A DNA stretch of 33,301 nucleotides from Pseudomonadota bacterium (lineage in GTDB: Bacteria; Pseudomonadota; Alphaproteobacteria; Micavibrionales; UBA2020): NCBI GenBank assembly GCA_016195185.1, contig JACQAA010000081.1, positions 1-33,301 of the forward strand. Reading direction: 5' to 3'. The notes under the pieces are model-generated. The model did no database searches. It saw only the letters and a program-made list of their open reading frames with translations, and was not told where the DNA came from. A program made the position numbers and the translations under genes. Positions 1 to 9,575 of this stretch are shown one piece after another (position 1 is the first letter of the stretch; the number at the start of each line of letters is the position of its first letter).

Positions 1-2
1 TG

Positions 3-581
3 GTGATGGTAGACGATAGCCACGCTATTGGCTTCATGGGAAAAACTGGCGCCGGCACGCCAGAATATTGGGGCGTTCAGGACAAGATCGACATCATCAC
101 CGGCACATTCGGCAAGGCACTCGGTGGGGCCTCGGGCGGTTTCATATCGGGGCGAAGAGAAATCATTGATTGGCTCCGGCAGCGTTCGCGGCCCTATCTG
201 TTCTCGAATACAATGGCACCTTCCATTGTCGCCGCCTCCATTGCGGCGATTGACGTGATCAAGAAGGAACCGCAGCGGCTGGAAAAACTCCGCCTCAACG
301 CCACCTATTTCCGCAAGGGTATGACAACACTCGGTTTTGAACTGATACCAGGGGAGCACCCGATTATTCCCGTGATGCTTTATGATGCGCCGCGTGCTAA
401 AAAAATGGCTGATCTGTTGCTAGATGAGGGGTTATATGTGATTGCCTTCTCCTTCCCCGTCGTACCACAAAGTAAAGCGCGCATCCGCACACAAATGTCA
501 GCAGCGCATGAAACAGCGCATCTCGACAAAGCCATGGCAGCGTTCGAAAGGGTCGGGAAGAAACTGGGGATGATCAAATGA
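3..581 (+). CDS. kbl: Glycine C-acetyltransferase (2-amino-3-ketobutyrate CoA ligase), C-terminal part, truncated by window edge
   Basis: VDDSHAIGFMGKTGAGTPEYWGVQDKIDIITGTFGKALGGASGG, the PLP-Lys region of the alpha-oxoamine synthase family; tdh lies downstream. Confidence 0.95.
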   Translation: MMVDDSHAIGFMGKTGAGTPEYWGVQDKIDIITGTFGKALGGASGGFISGRREIIDWLRQRSRPYLFSNTMAPSIVAASIAAIDVIKKEPQRLEKLRLNATYFRKGMTTLGFELIPGEHPIIPVMLYDAPRAKKMADLLLDEGLYVIAFSFPVVPQSKARIRTQMSAAHETAHLDKAMAAFERVGKKLGMIK

Positions 582-838
582 CGGCTCTATTACTTCTTTT
601 GGCGTATATTCTGCCCCTGCCGATCATGGCCGCCTGTTTTTATTACCACGTGTTTTCATCAATGGGCAGTTTTCTCACACAGCTTGTGGCCATTGGTGTT
701 GTCAGCCTTGCCCCCTCAGCAATCCTGATGCTGGTGGTATTAAAAAGAGTCCTGCACTTTATTTTTAATATTCTGTGCATCACGGCCGTCCTATCCGTCT
801 TACAACACTTCAACCTGCTCCACCTCGCAAAACACTGA
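578..838 (+). CDS. Small hydrophobic membrane protein of unknown function
   Basis: 86 aa, about three hydrophobic segments; ATGA overlap with the kbl stop suggests translational coupling. Confidence 0.6.
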   Translation: MTALLLLLAYILPLPIMAACFYYHVFSSMGSFLTQLVAIGVVSLAPSAILMLVVLKRVLHFIFNILCITAVLSVLQHFNLLHLAKH

Positions 839-847
839 AAGTATTTC

Positions 848-1879
848 ATGAAAGCTCTGTATAAAAAAGAAGCAAAGCCCGGTATCTGGATGAAGACTGA
901 CGCGTCTATCCCCGGTGTCGGCCCCAACGACGTGCTGATTAAAATTAAAAAGACCGCCATTTGCGGCACGGACATTCATATTTATAACTGGGACCAGTGG
1001 TCACAGAAAAATGTGCCGGTGGGCCTTATTACCGGCCATGAATATGTTGGTGTGATCGAGAAAACAGGTTCTGAGGTGACGGGTTTTAAGCCCGGTGACC
1101 GGGTATCCGGCGAAGGCCATATCACCTGCCGTACTTGCCGCAACTGTCGTAGCGGCAAGAAGCACCTGTGTATCGAACAGAAAGGCGTTGGCGTAAACCG
1201 ACAAGGTGCTTTTGCAGAGTATCTTTCCCTACCCTCCCGTAACACTGTCAAAATCCCTGATGACATCAACGATGATTTTGCCACGATTTTTGATCCCTTC
1301 GGCAATGCAACCCACGCTGCTCTCTCATTTGACCTCGTGGGCGAAGACATCCTCATCACGGGAGCAGGGCCCATTGGTATCATGGCCGTAGCAATTTGCA
1401 AGTTTGCTGGCGCGCGCAATGTAGTGATTACAGATGTCAACGATTATCGTCTCGGTTTGGCAAAAAAGATGGGCGCCACCCGCGCGGTAAACGTCACCAA
1501 AGAAACTCTGCGCGAGGTCATGTCGGATCTTAAGATGACTGAAGGGTTTGATGTTGGTCTTGAAATGTCTGGTAATCCGGCAGCCTTTCATCAAATGATT
1601 GATACTATGCGCGCTTCAGGAAAAATTGCCCAGCTCGGCATCCCGCCTGGCGAGATGAGTATCGACTGGAGTCAGCTCATTTTCAAAGGGCTGACACTCA
1701 AGGGGATCTATGGCCGCGAAGTGTTTGAGACCTGGCACAAGATGATCGCCATGGTACAGTCCGGCCTCAACCTTAAACCTGTCATCACTCACCACTTTCC
1801 TATTGACGACTTTCAGAAAGCCTTCGAGACCATGGCTTCCGGGCAGTCAGGCAAAGTTATTCTGGATTGGGTCCGGTAG
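848..1879 (+). CDS. tdh: L-threonine 3-dehydrogenase (Zn-dependent)
   Basis: [42 protein letters not shown]; adjacent to kbl. Confidence 0.96.
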   Translation: MKALYKKEAKPGIWMKTDASIPGVGPNDVLIKIKKTAICGTDIHIYNWDQWSQKNVPVGLITGHEYVGVIEKTGSEVTGFKPGDRVSGEGHITCRTCRNCRSGKKHLCIEQKGVGVNRQGAFAEYLSLPSRNTVKIPDDINDDFATIFDPFGNATHAALSFDLVGEDILITGAGPIGIMAVAICKFAGARNVVITDVNDYRLGLAKKMGATRAVNVTKETLREVMSDLKMTEGFDVGLEMSGNPAAFHQMIDTMRASGKIAQLGIPPGEMSIDWSQLIFKGLTLKGIYGREVFETWHKMIAMVQSGLNLKPVITHHFPIDDFQKAFETMASGQSGKVILDWVR

Positions 1880-2120
1880 ATAGTTTCAAGGTTGCAGTAT
1901 TGTTGTTGTATACTTGCCTTGGCTATAGGTCGCATTACTGCCAAAGAAAAATACGCGACGGCCAGTTGTAGTAGCCACTGTTTTATATTCTGTCAATTAT
2001 ATTATGCTAAAGTAAATCGCAATAAACCGGTGCATTAAATCAGAGTTGAGTGCTGCCACAGCATGGGGCATGGTGTTGTATCGTATAAGAAATACCACCA
2101 CAGTTCAGGAGCACTCCCTT

Positions 2121-3668
2121 ATGTCCGCAAAAGAAAAAACCAACGTGCAAAAATTTGGGCTCGGTAACAACACTGCGCATTTACTCAAGAAACTGGGGGT
2201 AGAGAGCAAAACCTTTACCACCGGTACGCATAGGGTTTTTTCACCCATCGACGGATCAGAAATTGGCAAGGTCGTGCTCGACACACCCAAAACCCTTGAC
2301 GCAAAAGTTGCGCAGGCGCATCAGGCATTTGTGGACTGGCGCATCGTGCCAGCCCCCCGCCGCGGTGAACTGATCCGCCTCTTCGGTGAAATTCTGCGCG
2401 AGCATAAGGAAGATCTCGGTCAACTGGTCACGCTCGAGTGTGGCAAGATTCTGACCGAAGGCCTCGGCGAAGTTCAGGAAATGATTGATATTTGCGATTT
2501 CGCTACCGGGCTTTCCCGTCAGTTATATGGTCTGACCATCGCCTCTGAACGCCCACTACACAAAATGCAGGAAAACTGGCATCCCAGTGGTATTATCGGC
2601 ATCATCAGTGCCTTCAATTTTCCAGTCGCCGTCTGGTGCTGGAACTTCGCACTCGCTATTGTTTGCGGTGACAGTGTGGTCTGGAAGCCATCCGAAAAAA
2701 CACCGCTGACGGCGCTTGCCTGTCAGGCGCTTTTTGAGAAAACAGCTCAACGTTTTGGCAACGTGCCAGAAGGGCTATCCAGCATTGTAATGGGGGGGCG
2801 TGAAATTGGTGAACAATTGGTGGACGATAAACGTATTCCCGTTATCAGCGCGACCGGCTCTACCCGCATGGGCCGCGAAGTGGGTCCACGCGTGGCGGCT
2901 CGGCTCGGCAAATCCATTCTTGAATTGGGTGGCAACAATGCAATGATTTTGGCGCCGAGCGCCAATCTTGAACTCGCGCTGATGGCGACCGTCTTCGGAT
3001 CGGTCGGTACGGCCGGGCAACGCTGCACCACGCAGCGCCGCCTGATCGCACATCGGGATATTGCTGGCCAGTTCATGGCACGCGTCAAGAAGGCTTATCA
3101 ATCCGTCAAAATCGGCAATCCTCTGGATAAAGGCACTCTGCTCGGCCCGTTGATTGACAAACGCTCCTTCGAGGCCATGCAAGACACCCTGAAAAAAGCC
3201 AAAGCGGCAGGCGGTAAAATAACCGGCGGTGAGCGTGTATTGGCGGATCAATATCCGGATGCCTATTACGTCACCCCTGCCATTGTAGAGATGCCCAAAC
3301 AAACGGACATTGTCTGTCACGAAACTTTTGCGCCGATATTATACGTGATGAAATATACAAAGTTTGATGAGGCCATGGCAATGCATAACAACGTGCCGCA
3401 AGGATTATCATCTTGCATCTTCACCAATGATCTACGCGAGGCAGAATTATTCACATCCACTGCCGGCAGCGACTGCGGCATCGCCAATGTCAACCTCGGC
3501 ACCAGCGGCGCGGAGATCGGTGGCGCGTTCGGCGGTGAAAAAGAAACCGGCGGCGGGCGCGAGTCAGGTTCTGACAGCTGGAAGACCTATATGCGTCGCT
3601 CGACCAATACCATTAATTTCTCGAGTGTGTTGCCGCTGGCGCAGGGCGTCAAGTTCGATATTGACTGA
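2121..3668 (+). CDS. Aldehyde dehydrogenase, ALDH7 / L-aminoadipate-semialdehyde dehydrogenase type
   Basis: FNFPVAVWCWN, ELGGNNAMIL, GTAGQRCTTQRRL motifs typical of ALDH7; start placed at ATG 2121, preceded by AGGAG, rather than the longer ORF start at 2046. Confidence 0.88.
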   Translation: MSAKEKTNVQKFGLGNNTAHLLKKLGVESKTFTTGTHRVFSPIDGSEIGKVVLDTPKTLDAKVAQAHQAFVDWRIVPAPRRGELIRLFGEILREHKEDLGQLVTLECGKILTEGLGEVQEMIDICDFATGLSRQLYGLTIASERPLHKMQENWHPSGIIGIISAFNFPVAVWCWNFALAIVCGDSVVWKPSEKTPLTALACQALFEKTAQRFGNVPEGLSSIVMGGREIGEQLVDDKRIPVISATGSTRMGREVGPRVAARLGKSILELGGNNAMILAPSANLELALMATVFGSVGTAGQRCTTQRRLIAHRDIAGQFMARVKKAYQSVKIGNPLDKGTLLGPLIDKRSFEAMQDTLKKAKAAGGKITGGERVLADQYPDAYYVTPAIVEMPKQTDIVCHETFAPILYVMKYTKFDEAMAMHNNVPQGLSSCIFTNDLREAELFTSTAGSDCGIANVNLGTSGAEIGGAFGGEKETGGGRESGSDSWKTYMRRSTNTINFSSVLPLAQGVKFDID

Positions 3669-3681
3669 AACGTCACTGTCA

Positions 3682-4278
3682 ATGAACCAAACAGAATTTT
3701 TCGCTTTCCTCGCGATTCTGATGATGATCTGCTCGCGCGCCAATTACTTCAACTCTATCTTTCTGAACAAAACCCATCCACATGCCTTTTCCTGGCTTAT
3801 CTGGGGGGTCATTTCCAGCATCGGTTTTGCAGCACAGGTGGCCGAAGGAGCCGGCGTCGGTTCCTGGGCACGCGGATTTAGCGCTACGACCTGCTTTATT
3901 CTTGTTATTATTTCCATGTTCAAGGGCGAGAGAACAATCAAACGCAGTGACTGGGTGACTCTGGCCGTTGCCTTGTCTGCCATTCCGCTATGGATCGTGA
4001 CCAAGACGCCCGTATGGTCTGTCATCCTTGTCTGCATCATCGACACTCTCGGCTATTTTCCGACGGTGCGAAAGTCATGGACAAAACCACAGGAAGAGGC
4101 TGCCAGAAGCTATATCTTTTCTGGTCTCGGCGCTTTCTTTTCAATTCTGGCAATGGAGCAATATACCGTCTCTACATGGCTCTATCCGGCTGTGCTGACT
4201 TTTACCAACAACGCCATGGCTGCTTTTCTTCTGCTTAGAAGGAAAGCCGTTGTAGACAAAAAGCAACGCCCGCAGTGA
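3682..4278 (+). CDS. Multi-pass membrane protein, possibly PQ-loop/SWEET-like
   Basis: Hydrophobic 198 aa ORF; two similar motif halves (YFNSIFLNKTHPHAFSWLIW and YFPTVRKSWTKPQEEAARSYI). Start chosen at ATG 3682 because the upstream part of the ORF overlaps the ALDH gene. Confidence 0.6.
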   Translation: MNQTEFFAFLAILMMICSRANYFNSIFLNKTHPHAFSWLIWGVISSIGFAAQVAEGAGVGSWARGFSATTCFILVIISMFKGERTIKRSDWVTLAVALSAIPLWIVTKTPVWSVILVCIIDTLGYFPTVRKSWTKPQEEAARSYIFSGLGAFFSILAMEQYTVSTWLYPAVLTFTNNAMAAFLLLRRKAVVDKKQRPQ

Positions 4279-4296
4279 ACGAATGCGCGCGTTGCT
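4262..4296 (-). terminator. Probable rho-independent terminator for the minus-strand gene 4311-4736
   Basis: Perfect 8-bp inverted repeat AGCAACGC ... GCGTTGCT (4262-4269 / 4289-4296), followed by a T-tract when read on the minus strand; overlaps the stop of the + strand gene. Confidence 0.55.
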
Positions 4297-4310
4297 AGAA
4301 AAAACAAAAA

Positions 4311-4736
4311 TTACTTGTTCTGGGGAGGAATCATCGGCGGTGTATTCTGAGCGGCTTGATCCAGTCTGGTCGGCTGAATGTCTGTAATCAGATAATCTGT
4401 ATCCCTGTTCCAACCAAAATGGAAATAAGTTTGTTTGTATTGAAGCTTGACAGGCGTATTGTGAGCATTCGCTTCCTGGAGCTTCTCAATGACTTTGGGG
4501 TCGTTGGCAGAAAACTCGAAGCTATTGGTCATGGTGCCGTCTGGCCCACGGGTAAAATTCGGCATCGCCAACTCGCCCTCCCACGTCTTACTCAAGAACC
4601 CTTTGTGCGAAAATTTCGCGACAGCGCCGGTACGATCACCATCGGAGTACGACGAGTGGTATATCAGCGTACCAACACCCGCAGTCAATGTTGTAATACT
4701 CAACGCTGCAATCCCAAATACTTTTGAAAGTTTCAT
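4311..4736 (-). CDS. Conserved hypothetical exported or membrane-anchored protein (resembles small proteins sometimes auto-annotated as '6-phosphogluconate dehydrogenase')
   Basis: N-terminal hydrophobic segment, then YSDGDRTGAVAKFSHKGFLSKTWEGEL; ATG at 4736 preceded by AAGGAG. Confidence 0.6.
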   Translation of the reverse strand: MKLSKVFGIAALSITTLTAGVGTLIYHSSYSDGDRTGAVAKFSHKGFLSKTWEGELAMPNFTRGPDGTMTNSFEFSANDPKVIEKLQEANAHNTPVKLQYKQTYFHFGWNRDTDYLITDIQPTRLDQAAQNTPPMIPPQNK

Positions 4737-4926
4737 AACTGAACTCCTTTTCATGGCTTATTCGTTTCTGCATTCAAACTTATTGCAGACTATCTTGATT
4801 CTATAGATATGTCAAATAAAATATTAAGGAAAATTTAATTTATCGCCTGTTATTATAAAATTAATAATAAAATCAAATAGTTAAATATAACTTGAAAACA
4901 TCAAAAAATGATAATAAACATAAGTC

Positions 4927-6282
4927 ATGAAAAATAAATCTATCCACATTATTGGTGGCGGTTTGGCGGGTAGCGAGGCCACGTGGCAAGTTGCCCATGC
5001 CGGCGTCAAGGTCGTCCTGCATGAAATGCGCCCCCTTCGCCAGACCGATGCGCATCAGACTGACAAATGCGCCGAGCTGGTATGCTCGAATTCTTTTCGC
5101 TCTGATGATGCAGAGTACAATGCGGTCGGGTTGTTGCATGAGGAAATGCGCCGCGCCGGCTCACTTATCATGCGCTGCGGGGATGCTGCAAAAGTTCCAG
5201 CAGGCTCGGCGCTCGCTGTCGACCGCGAGGCTTTTTCTGAAGCCGTGACAAAGGCGCTGGACGCTCATCCAAATATCACGACCGAACGTGGCGAAGTGGC
5301 AGGGCTTCCACCCGCTGGATGGGACAATGTCATTATCGCGACCGGCCCCCTCACCTCTCCCGCTCTCACCGAAGCTATGAAACAGCTGACTGGTGAAAAT
5401 CATCTGGCCTTCTTTGATGCGATTGCACCGATTGTGTTCAGAGAAAGTATTGATATGTCGAAGGCATGGTTCCAGTCCCGCTATGACAAGCCCGGCCCTG
5501 GCGGTACCGGCAAGGATTACATCAATTGCGCAATGGATAAAAATCAATATGCGGCTTTTATACATGCGCTCCTTTCTGCGGAGAAAACTGAATTCAAGGA
5601 ATGGGAGAAAAATACGCCCTATTTTGAAGGTTGCCTGCCAATTGAAGTGATGGCAAAACGCGGGATTGATACATTGCGCTGGGGCCCGATGAAGCCGATC
5701 GGGCTGACCAATCCACATTCGCCGACTATAAAATCCCACGCTATCGTTCAACTGCGGCAGGATAACGCGCTCGGCACACTGTTCAATATCGTTGGCTTCC
5801 AGACTAAAATGAAATATGCCGATCAGACCCGTGTGTTAAAAATGATTCCCGGCCTCGAAAATGCCGAATTTGCAAGGCTCGGCGGTATCCACCGCAATAC
5901 CTTTATCAATAGCCCGAAACTGCTAGATGCGACGCTAAAACTGAAGGCCATGCCCCGTCTGCGTTTTGCAGGGCAGATTACCGGTTGCGAGGGCTATGTC
6001 GAAAGCGCCGCTGTCGGTCTCATGGCAGGGCGCTTTGCGGCAGCCGAAGCACTCAACCAAAATATTTCTACCCCACCCATGACCACCGCGATGGGGGCGC
6101 TTCTCAACCACATCACGACTGGCGCCAATGCTGAAACCTTTCAGCCCATGAACGTCAATTTTGGCCTTTTCCCGCCACCCACCGATGGAAGGCTGCATAG
6201 CAAAGAGCGGAAGAAGGCTTATACCACACGCGCCTTGGATGATTTTGCCGGATGGCTAAAAGTGTGGAAAGCGGCGGCATAA
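4927..6282 (+). CDS. trmFO: Methylenetetrahydrofolate--tRNA-(uracil-5-)-methyltransferase
   Basis: [75 protein letters not shown]. Confidence 0.96.
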   Translation: MKNKSIHIIGGGLAGSEATWQVAHAGVKVVLHEMRPLRQTDAHQTDKCAELVCSNSFRSDDAEYNAVGLLHEEMRRAGSLIMRCGDAAKVPAGSALAVDREAFSEAVTKALDAHPNITTERGEVAGLPPAGWDNVIIATGPLTSPALTEAMKQLTGENHLAFFDAIAPIVFRESIDMSKAWFQSRYDKPGPGGTGKDYINCAMDKNQYAAFIHALLSAEKTEFKEWEKNTPYFEGCLPIEVMAKRGIDTLRWGPMKPIGLTNPHSPTIKSHAIVQLRQDNALGTLFNIVGFQTKMKYADQTRVLKMIPGLENAEFARLGGIHRNTFINSPKLLDATLKLKAMPRLRFAGQITGCEGYVESAAVGLMAGRFAAAEALNQNISTPPMTTAMGALLNHITTGANAETFQPMNVNFGLFPPPTDGRLHSKERKKAYTTRALDDFAGWLKVWKAAA

Positions 6283-6311
6283 TGGCGCCACTGGGTGGTG
6301 CCGAGAGCAAC

Positions 6312-7157
6312 CTATGTACCCGAACCTCCACAGCTAGGCGCCATGCCGAGCAACTCCGGCCATTTCTCTACCCATCCTTTGTCATGGGTCGCAGACACAA
6401 CGGTCATAGATTGAACACAAGGCGTTGTTCCAGAGTTATGCTTCCAGCTGTCGAGGATGATAGGGGGAACGATTTTGTCTTCACTGCCAATAAAATGCCG
6501 TTGCGGGATATGGGAGAGTTTTCCGGCAACAGTAATGGGATTGATAGAGGCATCCATCGGGCTGACCGTGTGAAACGTTGAAAATGTCGTATAATCAAGA
6601 TTGCCGGCAACAGTCCGCAACGAAAGAACATCGGTCCGGTCCGCAGCCACCAGCACAGCCACGGCAGCCCCCCCGGAATAACCAACCAAGTTAATCCCGG
6701 TCGTATTGTAACGTGCTTTGATATTCTCCAAGGCTGCCTGAAAGGCCTGCATCACCTCCGGAGCGGTACGTCCGTTTGTCCAGTATAGATCGGAACAGGC
6801 AGCATCAGAACGATTCCACCCTGTATACTGGCAAGGCCTCGCTATATACACCACGTTGTCTGCCTTGTCAGCTGCCGCCAGACGCAGGGCGAGAGGATCG
6901 GGCGGCGTCGGATTGCGGGACTTGGTGTGCGCATCCAGCCAGGCCAGCCCATCACCCTCAATATAGATATCGACTGGGGCGTTGCGCTTGCTGATTCTCT
7001 CCCAGACAGTGAGCTCGAACATGCCAGCCGGAATAATGCGCTCCACCATTGAGGCAGGATCAGCAATCTCGACCGCTTTGGCATGACGCGATGCCAAACT
7101 ACAGCCACTCAGACTGACTACTGCCAGCAGGGTCAGAATAAATCGTTTTATCACCAT
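6312..7157 (-). CDS. Alpha/beta hydrolase family lipoprotein
   Basis: Lipobox-like LSGC near the N-terminus and nucleophile-elbow-like GYSGG. Confidence 0.65.
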   Translation of the reverse strand: MVIKRFILTLLAVVSLSGCSLASRHAKAVEIADPASMVERIIPAGMFELTVWERISKRNAPVDIYIEGDGLAWLDAHTKSRNPTPPDPLALRLAAADKADNVVYIARPCQYTGWNRSDAACSDLYWTNGRTAPEVMQAFQAALENIKARYNTTGINLVGYSGGAAVAVLVAADRTDVLSLRTVAGNLDYTTFSTFHTVSPMDASINPITVAGKLSHIPQRHFIGSEDKIVPPIILDSWKHNSGTTPCVQSMTVVSATHDKGWVEKWPELLGMAPSCGGSGT

Positions 7158-7173
7158 GACTTACCTCGTTCGC

Positions 7174-7203
7174 TTGACTCTGATGCATCTTAGCGGATAA
7201 TAT
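7174..7203 (+). promoter_or_regulatory. Putative sigma70-type promoter for the pan operon
   Basis: TTGACT (7174-7179), 18 nt spacer, TAATAT (7198-7203) upstream of the first pan-operon ORF. Confidence 0.45.
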
Positions 7204-7252
7204 CCTCCACGATCCGACCTGTAAAGGCGGAGACGTACGGAAGGACTTGATC

Positions 7253-7957
7253 ATGGGACAAGTACCGCATTATATGATTATCGGTAATGGCCGCGTTGCA
7301 CGGCATTTTTGCCATTACCTTTCCCTGCTGAAAATTCCCTTTTCTCACTGGCATAGACCAGATCCCCCGGCCCGGCTCAAGCCGTTGTTGCGCGACGCCA
7401 CCCATGTTCTGGCTCTGATCAATGATCAGGCAATTGACCCCTTTATCACAGAACACCTGCAAGCTTCGCCCGCCATCAAAGTGCATTTTTCCGGAGCGCT
7501 GGTCAGCCAGATGGCTTATGGTGCACATCCATTGATGACTTTTAACACAGGGTTTTATACTCTCGATAAATATCAATCTATCCCCTTTGTCGTGGATACA
7601 ACGGCACCGGATTTCACAACTCTCTTGCCGGGACTACCTAATCACCACGTCAAGCTCGCACCAGAACTAAAAGCAAAGTATCACGCCATGTGCGTTCTCA
7701 GCGGAAATTTCTCATGCCTGTTGTGGCAAAAATTTTTTTCTGCGCTGGAATCAGAGTTTCATCTTCCAGCAAAAACTGGCTATACCTATCTACGCCAGCA
7801 AACGGAAAATTTGTTGACGGATTATGTTTCCGCTTTTACAGGCCCCCTGGCGCGCGGCGATGTTGCCACCATTCAAAAGAATCTGGCGGCGCTGAAGTGT
7901 TACCCCTTTCAACAAATTTACCAAAGCTTTGTCAACTTAAAGGAGAAAATATCATGA
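7253..7957 (+). CDS. Rossmann-like/DUF2520-like protein; candidate alternative ketopantoate reductase (PanG-like)
   Basis: N-terminal MIIGNGRVARHF (GxGxxA-type), C-terminal VSAFTGPLARGDVATIQKNLAAL; ATG 7253 preceded by GGAAGGA; ATGA overlap with panB. Confidence 0.7.
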   Translation: MGQVPHYMIIGNGRVARHFCHYLSLLKIPFSHWHRPDPPARLKPLLRDATHVLALINDQAIDPFITEHLQASPAIKVHFSGALVSQMAYGAHPLMTFNTGFYTLDKYQSIPFVVDTTAPDFTTLLPGLPNHHVKLAPELKAKYHAMCVLSGNFSCLLWQKFFSALESEFHLPAKTGYTYLRQQTENLLTDYVSAFTGPLARGDVATIQKNLAALKCYPFQQIYQSFVNLKEKIS

Positions 7958-8793
7958 TGACCATCGGTGACTTTAAAAAGAAAAAAGATGCCGGCGACAA
8001 AATTACCATGATGACGTGCTACGATTACACCAGCGCAGCTATCCTGAACAAAACCAGCGCGGACTGCCTGCTGGTCGGCGACAGTCTGGCCATGACCATG
8101 CATGGTTTCCGTGATACCCTCTCGGCCACGATCGAGATGATGGCGATGCACACTGCCGCCGTGTCGCGCGGCGCCAAAGACAAGTTTATTGTTGGCGACT
8201 TACCATTTTTATCTTATCGCAGCTCGCTGACTGAGAATGTCGCGGCAGTGCGCGCTCTGATGCAGGCGGGCGCCCATTCGGTCAAACTGGAAGGCGCCTC
8301 TGGCAACGCCGAATTTATCTCGCATCTGGTTCAGTCGGGTGTACCCGTCATGGGTCATCTCGGCCTGACGCCACAGTTTATCAACCAACTCGGCGGTTAT
8401 AAGGTGCAGGGAAAAACCGATGACAGCGCTCAGCGGATTTTAGAAGAAGCCCTGCTTCTTGAAAAAGCCGGGTGTTTCTCTCTGGTGCTGGAGTGTGTAC
8501 CGGCAACCGTGGCAGAAAAAATCACAAAAAAACTGAACATTCCTACGATTGGCATTGGCGCCGGTGCCGAAACTGACGGTCAAGTACTGGTATTCCAGGA
8601 CCTACTGGGGCTGAACACCGACTTTAGACCAAAATTCGTCAAACAGTTCCTCAACGGCGCGGAATTGTTTACGCAAGCAATCGATAGCTATGCCCAAGAA
8701 GTAAAAGCGGGAACATTCCCGGCGCCAAAACATTGTTTCCACTCTACAGCGATCGTCAAGAGCATCAAAACCAAAGAGGCTTCTAACTCATGA
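7954..8793 (+). CDS. panB: 3-methyl-2-oxobutanoate hydroxymethyltransferase
   Basis: MMTCYDYTSA, LVGDSLAM, VKLEG, GHLGLTPQ, GIGAGAETDGQVLVFQDLLGL. Confidence 0.97.
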   Translation: MMTIGDFKKKKDAGDKITMMTCYDYTSAAILNKTSADCLLVGDSLAMTMHGFRDTLSATIEMMAMHTAAVSRGAKDKFIVGDLPFLSYRSSLTENVAAVRALMQAGAHSVKLEGASGNAEFISHLVQSGVPVMGHLGLTPQFINQLGGYKVQGKTDDSAQRILEEALLLEKAGCFSLVLECVPATVAEKITKKLNIPTIGIGAGAETDGQVLVFQDLLGLNTDFRPKFVKQFLNGAELFTQAIDSYAQEVKAGTFPAPKHCFHSTAIVKSIKTKEASNS

Positions 8794-9575
8794 ATGTCAT
8801 TACCGACCTTCAACAATGGCGAGAGATTCGCAAGTCTTTAAAAGGCAGCGTTGGTTTTGTACCTACCATGGGTAACCTGCATGAGGGTCATACCAGTCTT
8901 TGTGCGCGGGCACGAAAAGAAAATGATATCGTCATCGCCAGCATTTTTGTCAACCCCACACAATTTAACCAAGCAGCGGATTTTGAACAATATCAACGCA
9001 CACTGGGGGCCGACTGCGCATTGTTAAAAAAAATCGGCATTGATTACGTTTTTTCTCCGTCACCAAACGCTATCTATCCTGACAGCTACGAAGTGCAGGT
9101 GTCAGAAACCAGGCTCAGCCAAGAGCTGGAGGGAGAATTCCGCCCCGGACATTTCACCGGCATGTTGACGGTAGTGCTGAAGCTGCTGAACCTGACACAG
9201 CCACATCGTGCCTATTTCGGCGAAAAAGACTTCCAACAACTCATGCTCGTAAAAAAAATGATCGAAGCGCTGTTTCTGCCGGTGGAGATCATCGCCTGTG
9301 AAACGGTACGGGCCAAAAACGGCACGGCTCTAAGCTCTCGCAATACGCGACTGAATACATTGCAGCTTGAAAAGGCTGCCCTGCTTTCTGAGTTATTGGT
9401 GAGCGATTGCAGTGACGATGCGGTGAAGAAGCAACTGGAACAACAGGGTTTCAAAGTTGAATATGTGGCCACAAAATGGGGGCGGCGGCTGGCAGCCGTA
9501 TGGCTTGACAAAGTCCGTTTGATTGATAACGTACCCATGACGGAAAGGAATATAAAAAATGTTGCTAGCTCTTGA
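8790..9575 (+). CDS. panC: Pantothenate synthetase (pantoate--beta-alanine ligase)
   Basis: VGFVPTMGNLHEGHTSLCARA, SIFVNPTQFN, FRPGHFTGMLTVVLKLLNL, YFGEKDFQQL; ATGA overlap with panB. Confidence 0.96.
   Translation: MNVITDLQQWREIRKSLKGSVGFVPTMGNLHEGHTSLCARARKENDIVIASIFVNPTQFNQAADFEQYQRTLGADCALLKKIGIDYVFSPSPNAIYPDSYEVQVSETRLSQELEGEFRPGHFTGMLTVVLKLLNLTQPHRAYFGEKDFQQLMLVKKMIEALFLPVEIIACETVRAKNGTALSSRNTRLNTLQLEKAALLSELLVSDCSDDAVKKQLEQQGFKVEYVATKWGRRLAAVWLDKVRLIDNVPMTERNIKNVASS

Noticed and set aside
982-1440. 152-aa ORF antisense to tdh
   Set aside because: Fully overlaps a conserved gene; translation looks like an antisense by-product.
2775-3320. 181-aa ORF antisense to the aldehyde dehydrogenase
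   Set aside because: Fully contained within a conserved CDS on the other strand; no recognisable motif.
5161-5751. 196-aa ORF antisense to trmFO
   Set aside because: Fully contained within trmFO with no recognisable domain.
6284-6302. GGCGCCAC-TGG-GTGGTGCC hairpin between convergent trmFO and the hydrolase gene
   Set aside because: Contains a G-U pair and no T-tract in either direction, so terminator function is not supported.
7690-7953. N-terminal extension of the panB ORF
   Set aside because: Overlaps the upstream pan-operon ORF in another frame; PanB begins naturally at MMTIGDFKKKK (7954) with an AGGAGAA RBS.
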